Positions 12,930 through 24,800 of a DNA stretch of 64,000 nucleotides are shown here, in pieces. Position numbers and translations under genes: made by a program. Source of the DNA: Macrotis lagotis. Taxonomy: Eukaryota > Chordata > Mammalia > Peramelemorphia > Peramelidae. The notes under the pieces were generated by a model. That model saw only the letters and a list, made by a program, of their open reading frames with translations, made no database searches and was not told the origin of the DNA. The stretch is taken from assembly GCF_037893015.1 (NCBI RefSeq), contig NC_133666.1, positions 164,061,611-164,125,610 of the forward strand. The letters run 5' to 3'. Each line of letters opens with the position of its first letter. Position 1 is the first letter of the stretch.

Positions 12930-14490
12930 AAGAGTTAGTACTTATAACTTTGAATGTGAATGGGATGAATTCTCCCTTAAAACATAAGTGAGTAGCAGAA
13001 TGGATTAAAAAACAGAATCCTAAAATATGCTGCTTACAAGAAACTCATTTGAAAAAGAGAGATACATATAAAGGTAAAAAGTTGGATCAAAATATATTTT
13101 GCTTCAGCTGAAGTGAAAAAAAAGCAGGAGTAGCAATCCTTAACTCAGACAAAGCAATTGCAAAAATAAATAGCATTAAAATAGATGAGGAAGGAAACTA
13201 TATTCTCCTAAAAGGTACCAAAGAAAATAAAATAATTTCAATACGAAATATGTATGCACCCAATGGGACAGCATCCAGACTCTTAGAGGAGAAGTTGAAA
13301 GAGCTACAGAAAGACATAGACAGCAAAACTCTGCTAGTGGGATATCTCAACCTCAACTGCTGTCAGATTTAGATAAATTGAATCACAAACAAGAAGAAAG
13401 TTAAGGAGGTAAATAGATTGTTAGAAAGCCTAGATATGATAGACCTATGAGGAAACTGAATGGGGATAGAAAGGAATATATTTTTTTTTCCTGCAGTACA
13501 TGGCACTTACACAAAAATTGACCATGTACTAGGACATAAAAACCTAATGATCAATTGCAGAAAGGTAGAAATAGTGATCATAATGCAATAAAAATCATGT
13601 GCAAAACTGGGCCAGGGTAATATAGTCCCAGAAATAATTGGAAAATAAATAACCTCATTTTAAAGAATGAATGGATCAAGCAACAAATTATAGAAAGAAT
13701 CAATTATTTCATCCTAGATAATGAAAATAATGATGCAACCTACCAAAACCTATGAAATACAATCAAGGTGACTGTCAGGGGATATATTATATCTTTAAAT
13801 GCTTGCATGAATAAATTATAGAAAGCAGAAATCAATGAACTAAATATTCAACTAAAATAGAGAAAGAACAAATTAAGAACCCCCAATTGAATACAAAATT
13901 AGAAATTCTAAAATATAAAGGAGAAATAATAAAATTGAAAGCAAGAAAACTATTGAACTAATAAATAAAACCAAAATCTAGTGCTATGAAAAAGCCAATA
14001 AAATTGATAGACCTCTGGTCAATTTGATTTAAAAAAAGAAGAAAACCAAATTGCTATTATCATAAATGAAAAAGGTGAACTCACCACCAATGAGAAAGAA
14101 ATTAACATAATAATGCAAAATTATTTTGCCCAACTCTATGCCATAAATTTGACAATCTAAATTAAGTGGATGAATATTTACAAAAATATAAGTTTCCCAG
14201 ATTAAATGAAAAGGAAATAAACAACTTAAATAACCCAATCTCAGAAAAAGAAATTCAACAAGCCATTACTGAACTATCTAACAAAAAATCTCCAGTATCA
14301 GATGGATTCACAAGTGAATTCTTTCAAACATTTAAGGAATATATATACCAATTCTATATAAACTCTTTGGAAAAATAGGTAAATATGGAACTCTGCCTAA
14401 CTCTTTTTATGACACAAATATGGTGCTGATACCTAAACCAGGAAGAGTTAAAGCAGATAAAGAAAAGTATAGACCTATGTCCATAAAGAT

Positions 14491-14534
<44 letters not shown>

Positions 14535-16081
14535 AAAATCTTAAATAAAATCTTAGCAAAACAATTACAACAAGTTATCACTAAGATATTACAATATGAA
14601 AAGGATCTATCCCAAAAATGCAGGGTTGGTTCAATACTAGGAAAATTATTAGTACAATTAATTATATCAGATGACATGATGGTATACCTAGAGAATCCCA
14701 AAAAGTCATCTAAAAAACTAATAGAAATAATTAACAACTTTAGCAAAGTAGCAGGATATAAAATAAAGCTTCAAAAATCCTCAACATTTCTATGTATCAC
14801 TAGCAAGCTATAGCAGAAAGAACTAGAGAGAGAAATCCCATTCAAAGTAACCTCAGACAAAATAAAATAACTGGGAATCTACCTGCCAAGGCACACTCAA
14901 AAACTTTTTGAAACTCTTCTCACACAAATAAAATCAGATTTAAATACCAGGGCAAACATCAACTGTCTGTGCATAGGTTGAGCTAATATAATAAAAATGA
15001 CAATTCTACAAAACTAAACTACTTTTTTAACACCCTACCAATCAAAATTCCAAAAAAGTTACTTCAAAGAGTTAGAAAAAGTTGTAAGTAAATACATTTA
15101 AAAGTGATTCAATGAAAAATAGTGCAAAAGAAGATAGCTTAGCCTTACTAGATTTAAAATTATATTATAAAGCATCAGTCATCAAAATTGTCTGTTATTG
15201 GATAAGGAATAGAGTGGTGGATCAGTGAAATAGACTAGGTGCAGCAGCAGGAAATGATTATAGCAATCTGCTGTTTGACATACCCAAGTCCAGCTATTGG
15301 GATAAAAATTCTCTGACGAAATTAGTATGGAAGAAACTTAGATTAGACCAACACCTCACACCCTATACCAAGATAAGATCCAAATGGATACATGATTTAG
15401 ATATAAATACCAATATTATAAGCAAACTAGAAGATCAAGGAGTAGTTTACAAGTCAGATCTATGGAAAGGGAAACAGTATATAACCAAGGAAGAGATAGA
15501 GAACATCATTCAAAACAAACTAGATAATCCATATTTATATGAAAGATTGCTCCAAATCATTACTTATTAGAGAAATGCAAATTAAAACATCTCTGAGATA
15601 TCACTTCACGCCTCTCAGACTGTCCAAAATGACCAGAAAGACAATGATCATTGTTGGAAGGAATGTGGGAAATCTGGTACATTAATGTTAATGCATTGTT
15701 TGTGGAAATGTGAACTCATCCAACCCTTCTGAAGAGCAATTTGGGATTATGCCCAAAGGGAAATAAAAATGTGTATACCCTTTGATCCAGAAATACTACT
15801 ACTGGGTCTATACCCTGAAGAGATGATAAAAAAAGGGTAAAGGCATCACTTGTACAAAAATATTCATAGCAGCCCTGTTTGTAGTGGCAAAGAATTTTAA
15901 ATCAAGTAAATGTCCTTTAGTTGGGGGATGGCTTAGCAAACTGTGGTGTAAGTATGTCATGGAACACTATTGTTCTATTAGAAACCAGGAGGGATGGGAA
16001 TTCATGGAAGCCTGGAGAGGTTTGCATGAACTGATGCTAAGTGAGATGAGCAGAACCAGAAAAAAACATTGTACACCCTAA
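12930..16081 (+). pseudogene. L1 ORF2 relic (endonuclease / reverse transcriptase)
   Basis: The frame begins near 12,935 with the apurinic-like endonuclease start ('LITLNVNGMNSPLKHK'), preceded by 'MESNEEL'. Endonuclease sequence follows with frame breaks to about 13,600 (for example the sequence at 13,200-13,330 corresponding to 'NYILLKGT'). Reverse transcriptase and linker sequence continues to about 14,800. The C-terminal part ending near 16,081 includes 'WLSKLWCKYVMEHYCSIRNQ' at 15,925-15,985. Many stop codons and missing segments make it a clear pseudogene. The plus-strand order matches the parent L1. Confidence 0.75.
14495..14532. repeat. TA microsatellite in L1 ORF2
   Basis: An uninterrupted TA run of about 19 units lies inside the reverse transcriptase region of the L1. 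It is a self-complementary tract. Confidence 0.95.
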
Positions 16082-16493
16082 CAGCCCCATGGGGGTGATG
16101 ATTTACTTGGATGGACTTGCGCATCCCTTCAGTGCAACAACCAGGGAACAATTTTGAGTTATCTGCAATGGAGAATACCACCTATATCCAGAGAAAGATT
16201 TATGGACTTTGAATAAAGACCAAAGACTATTACTGTCAAATTAGAAAAAAAAGAATTATATTATTTTGTAATTTTACTATCTCATACTTTAATTTTCTTC
16301 CTTGAGGATATGATTTCTCTATCCTCACATTCAACTGAGATCAATGTATAGCATGGAACCAATGTAAACACTAAAAGAATGCCTTGTGTGGGAGGTGGAG
16401 GGAGGGAAGCAAGACTGGGGAAAAAATTGTAAAACTCAAAATAAATAAACTCATTAAAAGATAAAATAAAATAAAATAAAGAATCAGAGAAAA

Positions 16494-17414
16494 TAGAAAA
16501 AATGAAGAAGCTTACCGTCTGTTTTAAAAAATTAAATTTTCCTGAATCTGTTTGTTTAGTGTGAACTCAAAACTGGCCAGTTTTATGGGGTGAGAATATC
16601 CTCATTGCTCCATAAATTGTTTGTAGAGTTGTTCCTTTTTTTTAATCTCTCCTATTCTCTTGCTATGGTTTCCTACATTCTCAATAACAATAACAAAGAA
16701 AGACAAACAAAAATTCAGAAGGAGGTTGGAAACAAATCACATTTATTTCCTTTCAAGGAAACTTTTCCAGAGCTTGTTTAGGAATCACAAATGGTGACAA
16801 ACCATGGTAAATAGGCTTTAGAAGTTGTTCAGTTGTCATGAGCTAATTGTAAGGCTAGTTGATGTTTTTGACCTCTTTTTCTTACTGTAATTTTTTCTCT
16901 AAGATTCAATCCTCAGTACAACATTCTCCCTGTAAAACAATTTAGAATCTCACTTCAGTCTTTCTACATAACCCAAATAGGTCATTATGTATTCCCTCCC
17001 TTCCCCCCAGTGGTACTTGAATTTTTCAAAGTCATCCTAATGCATTCTTTCCTGGGGACCTGGAGCAATAAAAATAAAATGAGTTCTCTAAGCACCTGAT
17101 CCAACAAGAACAATGCCTATATATTTAGATAAAAACCCAATTAAAATAAAGACACCAGTCTCTTTCTGCAAGATTCCCTGAAGCTCAAATGGGCTTTGTC
17201 ATTTTTAGAAAATGAGGGAAAGATAATTTTAGAGCCTAAAATCTTCTATTGTCTCTATCATTGAATTGCCAAGTAACCAAATCTTGAAAGCGGTGTCCAA
17301 TGAGTAACTAGGCTAAGGATAATCCATCTTGTGACTGCTTGCAGAACTTTCTCTAAGTGACTGATCAATCAATATTGTGTCCATGTTGTTGATAACACAT
17401 CTGTTTTGTTAGAT
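16494..17414. other. Intergenic, nothing recognised
   Basis: The flank downstream of the L1 target duplication. No gene, RNA or repeat was recognised. Confidence 0.5.
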
Positions 17415-17582
17415 AACAGCCAAAAAGATTATTCTAAAGAACTTGCTAATATCTTAACAACTTTAAAATGGTCCTGATACATATTTAAGTTTGTTGAACA
17501 GATCAGCCTAGGACATGTATCAGGACCATTTTAAAGTTGTTAAGATATTAGCAAGTTCTTTAGAATAATCCTTTTGGCTGTT
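17415..17582. repeat. Nearly perfect 68-bp inverted repeat with 32-nt loop
   Basis: The left arm 17,415-17,482 (starting 'aacagccaaaaagattattc') is the reverse complement of 17,515-17,582 (ending 'gaataatccttttggctgtt'). There is one mismatch across 68 positions, and it would be a G-U pair in one RNA strand. The loop is 17,483-17,514. Transcribed, it would fold into a single long hairpin. No flanking target duplication or known transposon terminus was seen. It could be a fold-back element, a template-switch product or a hairpin RNA source. Confidence 0.92.
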
Positions 17583-18170
17583 CTAAAGAAATAGAATAGA
17601 ATGGATTGCTATTATTTGGACCAGAAACATTGACAGTCTACTTCTATCAGATTAATTTTTTTTTTACTCTGCAAAAGAGACTATTTTTCTGCTTCTTTTC
17701 CCTCACTTATCCTTAATCACTGAATGGGCATGACCTCAGTTAAACTGAGATCTATTAAAGACCGGAGTTTTAAAAGGTCAAGGTCTCCCCCTGTACCCAG
17801 AGCCATCTCCAGTCATCCTGATCTGTATTTTACCACTTGGCACAGATGACTCTAGACAAGAAAGTGTGGTCGGTGACTTTGCACAGCCCTTCCTCACTTA
17901 AATCTAGTTCACTTATATTTCATGGCATCAAATCCTTGATGTCATGGTTCTCTCTTCCAGAAGGATGGAAAAACAAAAGTAACAATAAGTGAGTCTAGGA
18001 ACAAGATGCTTTATTTTTCTGGCCCTCAGAATGCTAATTTATCTGAGGGACTAGATGATCTTTCCTAATAATTACTATTTATATGAAGTTTTACAGATTA
18101 CAATGCATTTTAAAAAAGATCTCATTTCAGCTTTATAACAACCCTGTGGCATTGATACCCTTCACAAAGA
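17583..18170. other. Intergenic, nothing recognised
   Basis: No coding or repeat signature was recognised. 'ttctaaagaa' at 17,581-17,590 also occurs in direct orientation at 17,432-17,441 inside the left arm of the hairpin. Confidence 0.45.
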
Positions 18171-18179
18171 AGATCATAC

Positions 18180-18370
18180 AGCTATGAATAGATTGTTAAA
18201 TTGTACATGGGAGTCAAGGAAATCTGAATTTAAATCTTGCTTAATATTCCAGTGGTATGGCCTTGGACAGGTTATTTAACTATTCCTCCCCAGTTTCCTC
18301 ATTTATTAAAAATGGAAACAGAATACCTTGCAGGATAAACAAGATAACATATGTAAAATTTTAAAAATTT
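18180..18370 (+). mobile_element. MIR-type SINE fragment
   Basis: Diverged core-SINE pattern: 'gggagtcaaggaaatctgaa', 'tggccttggacaggttattt' and 'gtttcctcatttattaaaaa' in the expected order. Confidence 0.65.
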
Positions 18371-18611
18371 TATATGGTTAGATAAAAATTATTATTGTTG
18401 TTTTTAATGCTGTTGTTGAAGTTTCAACTATTTTGTAAAGGAAATTGAGATGCAGAAAAATTGTCTACCTTTTGTCAGAATGTGAATCTAGGAGTCTGTC
18501 TTCAACACTATGAATATATTTACTATATTAAATGTTTAATTAATAACAAATAAATAATAAAATTAAATAAATTATATTAAAAACCAATGCCTTTTAAATG
18601 TTCTTTATTAT

Positions 18612-18765
18612 GGTCCAGCTAGTTGACACAATGGATAGAATGCTGGCCGTGGAGTTAGTAGGACCTGAGTTCAAATCTGGCCTCAAACTCTTGATAATTA
18701 TGTAGCTGTGTGACATTGGGAAAGTCACTTAGCCCCATTGCCTTGCAAAAAGAAAAAAGACAAAA
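18612..18765 (+). mobile_element. tRNA-derived marsupial SINE, diverged
   Basis: The copy has a 'ccagctagttgacacaatgg' head, 'gagttcaaatctggcctcaa', the 'tgtagctgtgtgacattggg' middle and an A-rich end after 'ccattgccttgc'. Confidence 0.85.
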
Positions 18766-19300
18766 AGTCCCTTAATTTCTAAGTACTGTCATCCTAGATT
18801 ATGAGTTCTCACTGATAATGGACATATTAGTTTCACTCTGATCCATTCTGTGTACCAGAAAGTAGTCTCAAAGTCTCAAAATTCATTTAGACAGAATTAG
18901 AAATGGAGAGAGTAGAGATAGATTAATGTAAGTCTATCACAAGTAATGGGAGAAAATGAAACACTTGTATTCCAGTTAGTCTTTGACCACTTTTAGAAGA
19001 TAAGTGGCATTTTCTTAGAATATGCTAAACATTCTCTTAGGCATGTTTTGGGTCCTCTCTGTATACACAAACTTGTATGATTGTCAACAAGAGGTAATAT
19101 GAACTAGTGTGCAAGAAGCCAGTATTAAAATCAAGAAGATCCTGATTCTACTATATTCTGATGTAAACTGGCTGAATGACCCTTGGCAAAATCTCTGGTG
19201 AGAAGTAGCAATTGAAATAAAAAGAGTTGCCAAAATAGCAGATTCAAAGAGAATAGCTTATAAATAGAATAAAAAGTTGATTAAAAAGATGTCAGTTTTG
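18766..19300. other. Intergenic with a MIR-like fragment
   Basis: About 19,085-19,205 resembles a MIR ('agtattaaaatcaagaagat', then 'gaatgacccttggcaaaatc'). Nothing else is recognised. Confidence 0.45.
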
Positions 19301-19739
19301 ACAACTGGCCAAGATGTCAGAGAGAAGACAGGCACTGTGCTAAGTTCTCCTCAAGAATGATGTGAAAGAAGCCTCTTAACAGAGATTCTGAATGCATTAA
19401 GAGGTACAAAGGACCTACTGCAATGGAGCAAATGAATAGAGGAGGTGAAAACCACCTGAATTTTCCTCTCATCAGATTTGATTAAAAGTTAACTTACACA
19501 CACTCAGTTAAGTTAAGAAACTTATCTTACCTTTCAAGTATTAAAAGGGGGAAAGGAGAAAAGGAGGGGGATGGGACAGGGTAAGAGGGAGAAAAAGGGG
19601 AGCTAGCAAAAGGAAGCAAAGGAAGAATGGGCAAAGGGAAAGGGGGAAAGAAATGGGAGGGGTGGATATAGGAGGGCAAATACACTGAAGGTGGTGGTAT
19701 TAAGAAACAAGATACTGGGGAATATAAGGGGAAAATATA

Positions 19740-22700
19740 AACAGAAGGAAGATCTCATGGGTAGCAATAAAGAGTTGGCAATTATAACTTTGAATGTGAA
19801 TGGGATGAACTCTCCCATAAAATGTAAGTGAATGGCAGAGTGGATTAAAAAACAGTATCCTACAATATGCTGCTGACAAGAAACTCATTTGAAGCAGAGA
19901 GATACAAATAGAGTAAAGGTAAAAGGTTGGGGCAAAATATATTTTGCCTCAGCTGAACGAAGCAGGGGTGGCAATCCTTATCTCAGACAAAGCAGCTGAA
20001 AAAACAGATAGCATTAAAAGAGATGAGGAAGGAAACTATATCCCCCTAAAAGGTACTATAGACAATAAAGTAATTTTAATGCTAAATATGTATGGACCCT
20101 ATGGTATAGCATTCAAATTCTTAGAGGAGAAGTTGAAAGAGATACAGGAAGACATAGCAAAACTCTACTATTGGGAGACATCAATCTCCCACTCTCAGCT
20201 TCAGAAAAATCTAATCATAAAATAAGCAAGAAGGAAGTTAAGGAGGTAAAAAAGATTGTTAGAAAATCTAGTTATGATAGACTTATGAGGAAATTGAATG
20301 GGGTTAGAAAGGAATGTACATTTTTCTCAACAGTACATGGAACTTAGACAAAAATTGAATTAAAATGATCAGTTACACAAAGGCAGAGTACGTATTTCTC
20401 TGATCATAATGCAATAAAAATCATATGCAATATAGGGTCAGGGAGATATAGACCAAAATTAATTGGAAACTAAATAACTTCATTTTAAAGAATGAGTGGA
20501 TCAAATAACAAATTATGGAACTAATTAATTAATTCATCCTAGATAATGACAATAATGACTCATCGGATTCAATCAAGGCAGCTGTCAGGGGGTATATTAT
20601 GTCTTTAAATGCTTGCATGAATAAATTAGAAAGAGAGGAAATAAAGGAACTAAATATGCAACTAAAAATTAGAAAAATAACAAAGTAATAATCCCCAATT
20701 AAATACCAAATTAGAAATTCTAAAATTGAAGAAGAAATTAATAAATTTGTAAACAAGAAAAGTAATTAACTAATAAATAAACCCAAGATTTGGTTTCAAG
20801 AAAAAAAAACAATAAAATTGATAAACCTCTGGTCAATTTGATTAAAAAAAGAAAGAAGAAAATAAAATACCTAGTATCATAAACATAAAAAATGAACTCA
20901 CCAACAATGAGGAGGACATTAAAGTAATAATTAGGAAATATTTTGCCCAACTCTATGCCAATAAATTTGACAATCTAAGTGAAATGGACAAATATTTACA
21001 GAAATATAAGTTGCTCAGCACAAATGAAGAGGAAATTAAAAACTTAAATAACCCTATCTCAGAAAAAGTAATTCGACAAACCATTATTGAATTCCCTGAC
21101 AAAAAAATCTCCAGGGCCAGATGGATTCACAAGTGAATTCTATCAAACATTTAAGGAACAATTCTTTCCAATTCTATATAAAAATCTTTGGAAAAATAGG
21201 TGAAGACAGGAACTCTGCCTAACTTTTTCTATGACACAAATATGGTGTTGATACCTATACCAGGGAGAGTTAAAACAGAGAAAGAAAATTATAGACCAAT
21301 CTCCCTGATGAATATAGGTACAAAAACCTTAAATAAAATGTTGGCAAAACAACAACAAGTATTATCCTATGACTAGGATAATACATTATGACCAAGTAAT
21401 TTTTATCCCAGGAATGCAGGGTTGGTACAATATTAAGAAAACTGTCAGGGTAATTAATTATATAAATAACAAGTCTCTCAGGGTACAATATTAAGAAAAC
21501 TGTCAGGATAATTAATTATATAAATAACAAATCTATCAGAAATCATATGATTTTATGAATAGATGCTGAAAAAGCATTTAGCAAAATACAGCATCCATTC
21601 CTATTAAAAAACACTATAACAGTAGGAATCAATCGATTGTTCCTTACAATAATAAACAATATCTAGCTGAAACCACATAAAAACATTATATTTAATGGGG
21701 AGAGGCTAGAGGCATTCCCAATAAGATCGGGGGTGAAACAAGGATGCCCATTATCATCACTACTATTCAATATTGTATTAGAAATGTTAGCTTCAGCAAT
21801 AAGAGAAGAAAAAGAAATTGAAAGAATTAGAATTAGGGAAGGAAGAGACAAAACTCTCACTCTTTGCAGAAGACATGATGGTATATCTAAAGAATCCCAA
21901 AAAATCATCTAAAAAATACTAGAAATAATTAGCAACTTTAGCAAAGTCACAGGATATAAAATAAACCCTCATAAATCTTCAACATTCTATATATGACTAA
22001 CAAGATGCAATAGAAAGAGCTAGAAAGAGAAATCTCATTCAAAGTAACTTCGGACAATATAAAAAACCTGGGAGTCTAACTGCTAAGGCAGACTCAAAAA
22101 CTTTTTTGAAAACAATTACAAAACAGTTCTCACACAAATAAAATATATTTAAATAACTAGGCAAACATCAACTGCCACGCATAGGTTGAGCTAACATAAT
22201 AAAATGATAATTCTACCAAAATTAAACTATTTGTGTAGTGCCCTCCTAATCAAAATTCCAAAAAATTACTTTAATAAGTTATAAAATATTGTAAGTAAAT
22301 TCATGTGGAGAAATAAAAAAGCAAGAATCTCCAGGAATTCAATGAAAAAAGTGTAAAAGATGGTGGCTTAGCCTTATCATATCTAAAATTCTATTATAAA
22401 GCATCAGTCATCAAAACTGTCTGGTATTGGATAAGGAATAGAGTGATGGATCAGTGGAATAGACTAGGTGCAATAGCAGGAAATGATTATAGCAAACTGA
22501 TGTTTGATAAACCCAAAGAGTTCAGCTCTTGGGATAAAAACTCTCTCTCTGATGAAAAACTGTTGGGAAAACTGGAAGTTAGTGTGGCAAAAAATTGAAT
22601 TAGACCAACCCCTCACACCCTATAACAAGATAAGATCCAAATGGATATAGGATTTAGACATTAAAAAAAACACTATTATAAGCTAAGCAGAAGATCAAGG

Positions 22701-23578
22701 AACAGTTTACCTGTCAGATCTATGAAAAGGGAAGCAGTTGATGACCAAGGAAACTGTCAAGAACATCATTAAAAGAAAACTAGATAATTTTGATTACATT
22801 AAATTAAAATGCTTTTGAATAAACAAAACCACTGTAATCAAGATCAAAAGAAATGTAGTAAATTGGGAAACCATTTTTACGATTAGTATTTCTGACAAAG
22901 GACTAATTTCTAAAATATACAGAGAACTGATTCTAATTTTCAAAAAAGCAGCCATTCTCCAATTGAAAAATGGTCAAAGGATATGCAAAGGCAATTTATA
23001 GATGAGGATATCCAAGCGATCTATAGTCATTTGGAAAATTTTATCACTCATTAGCAGAGAAATGCAAATTAAAACATCTCTGAGGTCCCACCTCACACCT
23101 CTCACACTGGCCAATACAACCAGAAAGGACAATGATCAATGTTGAAAGTATTGTGGGAAATCTAGGACACTATTACATTGTTGGTGGAGGTGTGAACTCA
23201 TCCAACCTTTCTGGAGAACAATTTGAAATTATGACCAAAGGGCAAAAAAAATGTGCATGCCCTTTGATTCAACAATACCACTACTGGGTCAATACCCCAA
23301 AGAGATTATGGAAAAGGGTAAAAAATATAACTTGTACAAAAATATTCGTAGCAGCCCAGTGTGTGGTGGCAAAGAATTGGAAATTAAGTGAATGTTCTTT
23401 AATTGGGGAATGGCTTAACAACCTGTGGTATATGTATGTCATGGAACACTATTATTTTATTAGAAACCAAGAGGGATGGGAATTCAGGGATGCCTGGAAG
23501 GATTTGTATGAATTGATGGTGAGCAAGATGAGCAGAATCAGAAAACTATTGTACACTCCAATAGCAACAAGAGGCTGA
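19740..23578 (+). pseudogene. L1 ORF2 relic
   Basis: Endonuclease sequence starts near 19,775 (the DNA at 19,778-19,830 corresponds to the 'ITLNVNGMNSP' block). An open stretch at 19,944-20,225 carries 'GVAILISDKAAEK' and 'RDEEGNYIPLKGTI', typical of the L1 endonuclease. Reverse transcriptase sequence follows to about 22,700 with many stops. The C-terminal frame 23,132-23,578 ends with 'FRDAWKDLYELMVSKMSRIR'. A 58-bp tandem duplication interrupts the reverse transcriptase part. Non-functional. Confidence 0.75.
21424..21539 (+). repeat. 58-bp tandem duplication in L1 ORF2
   Basis: 'ggtacaatattaagaaaact' starts at 21,424 and again at 21,482, and the copies match with a few substitutions. This is a local duplication after or during insertion, because the other L1 copies lack it. 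Confidence 0.85.
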
Positions 23579-23955
23579 TGATCACCCTTGATGGACTTCC
23601 TCATTCCATCAGTGCAACAATCAGGGACAATTTTGGGCTGTCTGCAATGGAGAATACCATCTGTATCCAGATAAAGAACTGTGGAGTTTGAAAAAAGACC
23701 AAAGACTATTACCTTTGATTTAAGGGGCGGGGGGGAACATGTTATCTTATTATACAATTTATCTATCTCTTATGCTTTATTTTTCTTACTTAAGGATATG
23801 ATTTCTCTCTCATCACATTCAACTTAGATCAATGTATACCATGCAAATAATGTAAAGACTAGCAGACTGCTTTCTGTGGGGGTTGGGGGGGAGGGAAGCA
23901 AGATTTGGAGGAAATTGTAAACTCAAAATAAATAAAAACTTTCTTTAAAAAAAGG

Positions 23956-24560
23956 TATCAGTTTAAAATGTATATATTATTTGATCAAGAGATTCCACTG
24001 GGGCTGCTAGGGGGTGCAGTGGATAGAGCACTGGAGGCAGGAAAACTTGAGTTCAAATCAGGCCTGAGACACTTAATAATTACTTAGCTGTATGGCCTTG
24101 GGCAAGTCACTTAACCCCATTGACTTGCAAATACCCAAAAGAAAGAAAAAGAGAGATTCTACTACTGGGCATAATACCCAAGGAAATCACTAACATCAAA
24201 AATTACCATATGCATTAAAATAATTATACCAGTACTTTTTTTAAACTACAAACAGCTAAGAAGATTCCATTTGATTGGAGAATAACAAATAAATTGTGCT
24301 ACATGAATATAAAGGAATATAGATTATTTAAAGAGAAAGTGGCATATATACACACACATATACATATAGAATACATCAATGTAGATGGAAAGGACAATGA
24401 CCACGAAATATTTAAATGTGAATATTAGACATTTACAAAGAATAAACTAATTCCCAAAGGAGAGATACAAAAAGACACCTCTCCTAATCCTTTATAAAGA
24501 TAAATGTGGAACATTGTGGGGTAAATGTGGAATACTGCATATGTTTTGATAGTTTTATGT
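23956..24560 (+). mobile_element. Older L1 3' fragment
   Basis: Sequence around 23,970-24,000 and 24,150-24,345 resembles the L1 ORF2 C-terminal region ('ttctactactgggcataata' and 'tggagaataacaaataaatt'), diverged well beyond the neighbouring L1. A SINE splits it at 24,001-24,150. Confidence 0.5.
24001..24150 (+). mobile_element. tRNA-derived marsupial SINE
   Basis: The copy has 'gggctgctagggggtgcagt', 'gagttcaaatcaggcctgag', 'ggccttgggcaagtcactta' and an A-rich tail. Imperfect target copies 'agagattccact' and 'agagattctact' flank it. Confidence 0.88.
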
Positions 24561-24684
24561 ACTGATTGGTTTTTCTGATTTTTTTTTATTTTTTCTCTTT
24601 TTATTTAAAAATAATTTTTTAGGATGGATCTTTGGGGGAAATGGAGGAGTAGACAATGTATAAATAAAATATATCTATGTCTAC

Positions 24685-24713
24685 GTGTGTGTGTGTGCAT
24701 ACACACATACACC

Positions 24714-24772
<59 letters not shown>

Positions 24773-24800
24773 AGAGAGAGAGAAAGAGAAAGAGGATATA
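24685..24800. repeat. Compound GT / TA / GA microsatellite
   Basis: GT units near 24,685-24,720, a TA run at 24,722-24,770 (about 24 units), then GA-rich sequence to about 24,795. The Tyr-Ile repeat open frames here are artefacts of the TA run. Confidence 0.95.

Larger units (their letters stand above)
10486..16477 (+). mobile_element. Full-length but decayed L1 retrotransposon with 16-bp TSD
   Basis: The head is 'acttctggccaagatgg' and the tail an A-rich (ataaa)n run ending near 16,477. The 16 bases 'aaagaatcagagaaaa' occur at 10,470-10,485 and again at 16,478-16,493, a perfect target-site duplication that fixes both ends. Inside are a 5' UTR (10,486-11,146), an ORF1 relic, an intergenic part, an ORF2 relic from about 12,930, and a 3' UTR from about 16,085. 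The element is about 6.0 kb, the usual L1 length, yet a stretch of the reverse transcriptase/C-terminal region around 14,600-15,545 is compressed and rearranged. A long TA microsatellite (14,495-14,532) has expanded inside ORF2. Both ORFs are broken, so it cannot move now. Confidence 0.88.
19302..23953 (+). mobile_element. L1 retrotransposon lacking ORF1
   Basis: The 5' head 'aactggccaagatg' and the following 80 bp match the start of the L1 at 10,486. At about 19,395 the sequence jumps to the part equivalent to about 12,550 in that copy, so most of the 5' UTR and all of ORF1 (roughly 2 kb) are missing. ORF2 then runs to about 23,578, and the 3' UTR and A-rich tail end near 23,953. A diverged 'gtcagtttt' (19,291) versus 'atcagttta' (23,957) may be the target duplication. 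It lies against or inside an older L1 3' fragment that continues after it. All frames are broken. Confidence 0.75.

Noticed and set aside
12533-12991. 152-residue frame as an independent gene
   Set aside because: It is the L1 ORF1-ORF2 spacer reading into the ORF2 start; its C-terminal end is the L1 endonuclease start.
17415-17582. Annotating the hairpin as a microRNA gene
   Set aside because: The perfect 68-bp arms are longer and more complementary than typical pre-miRNAs, and there is no evidence of expression.
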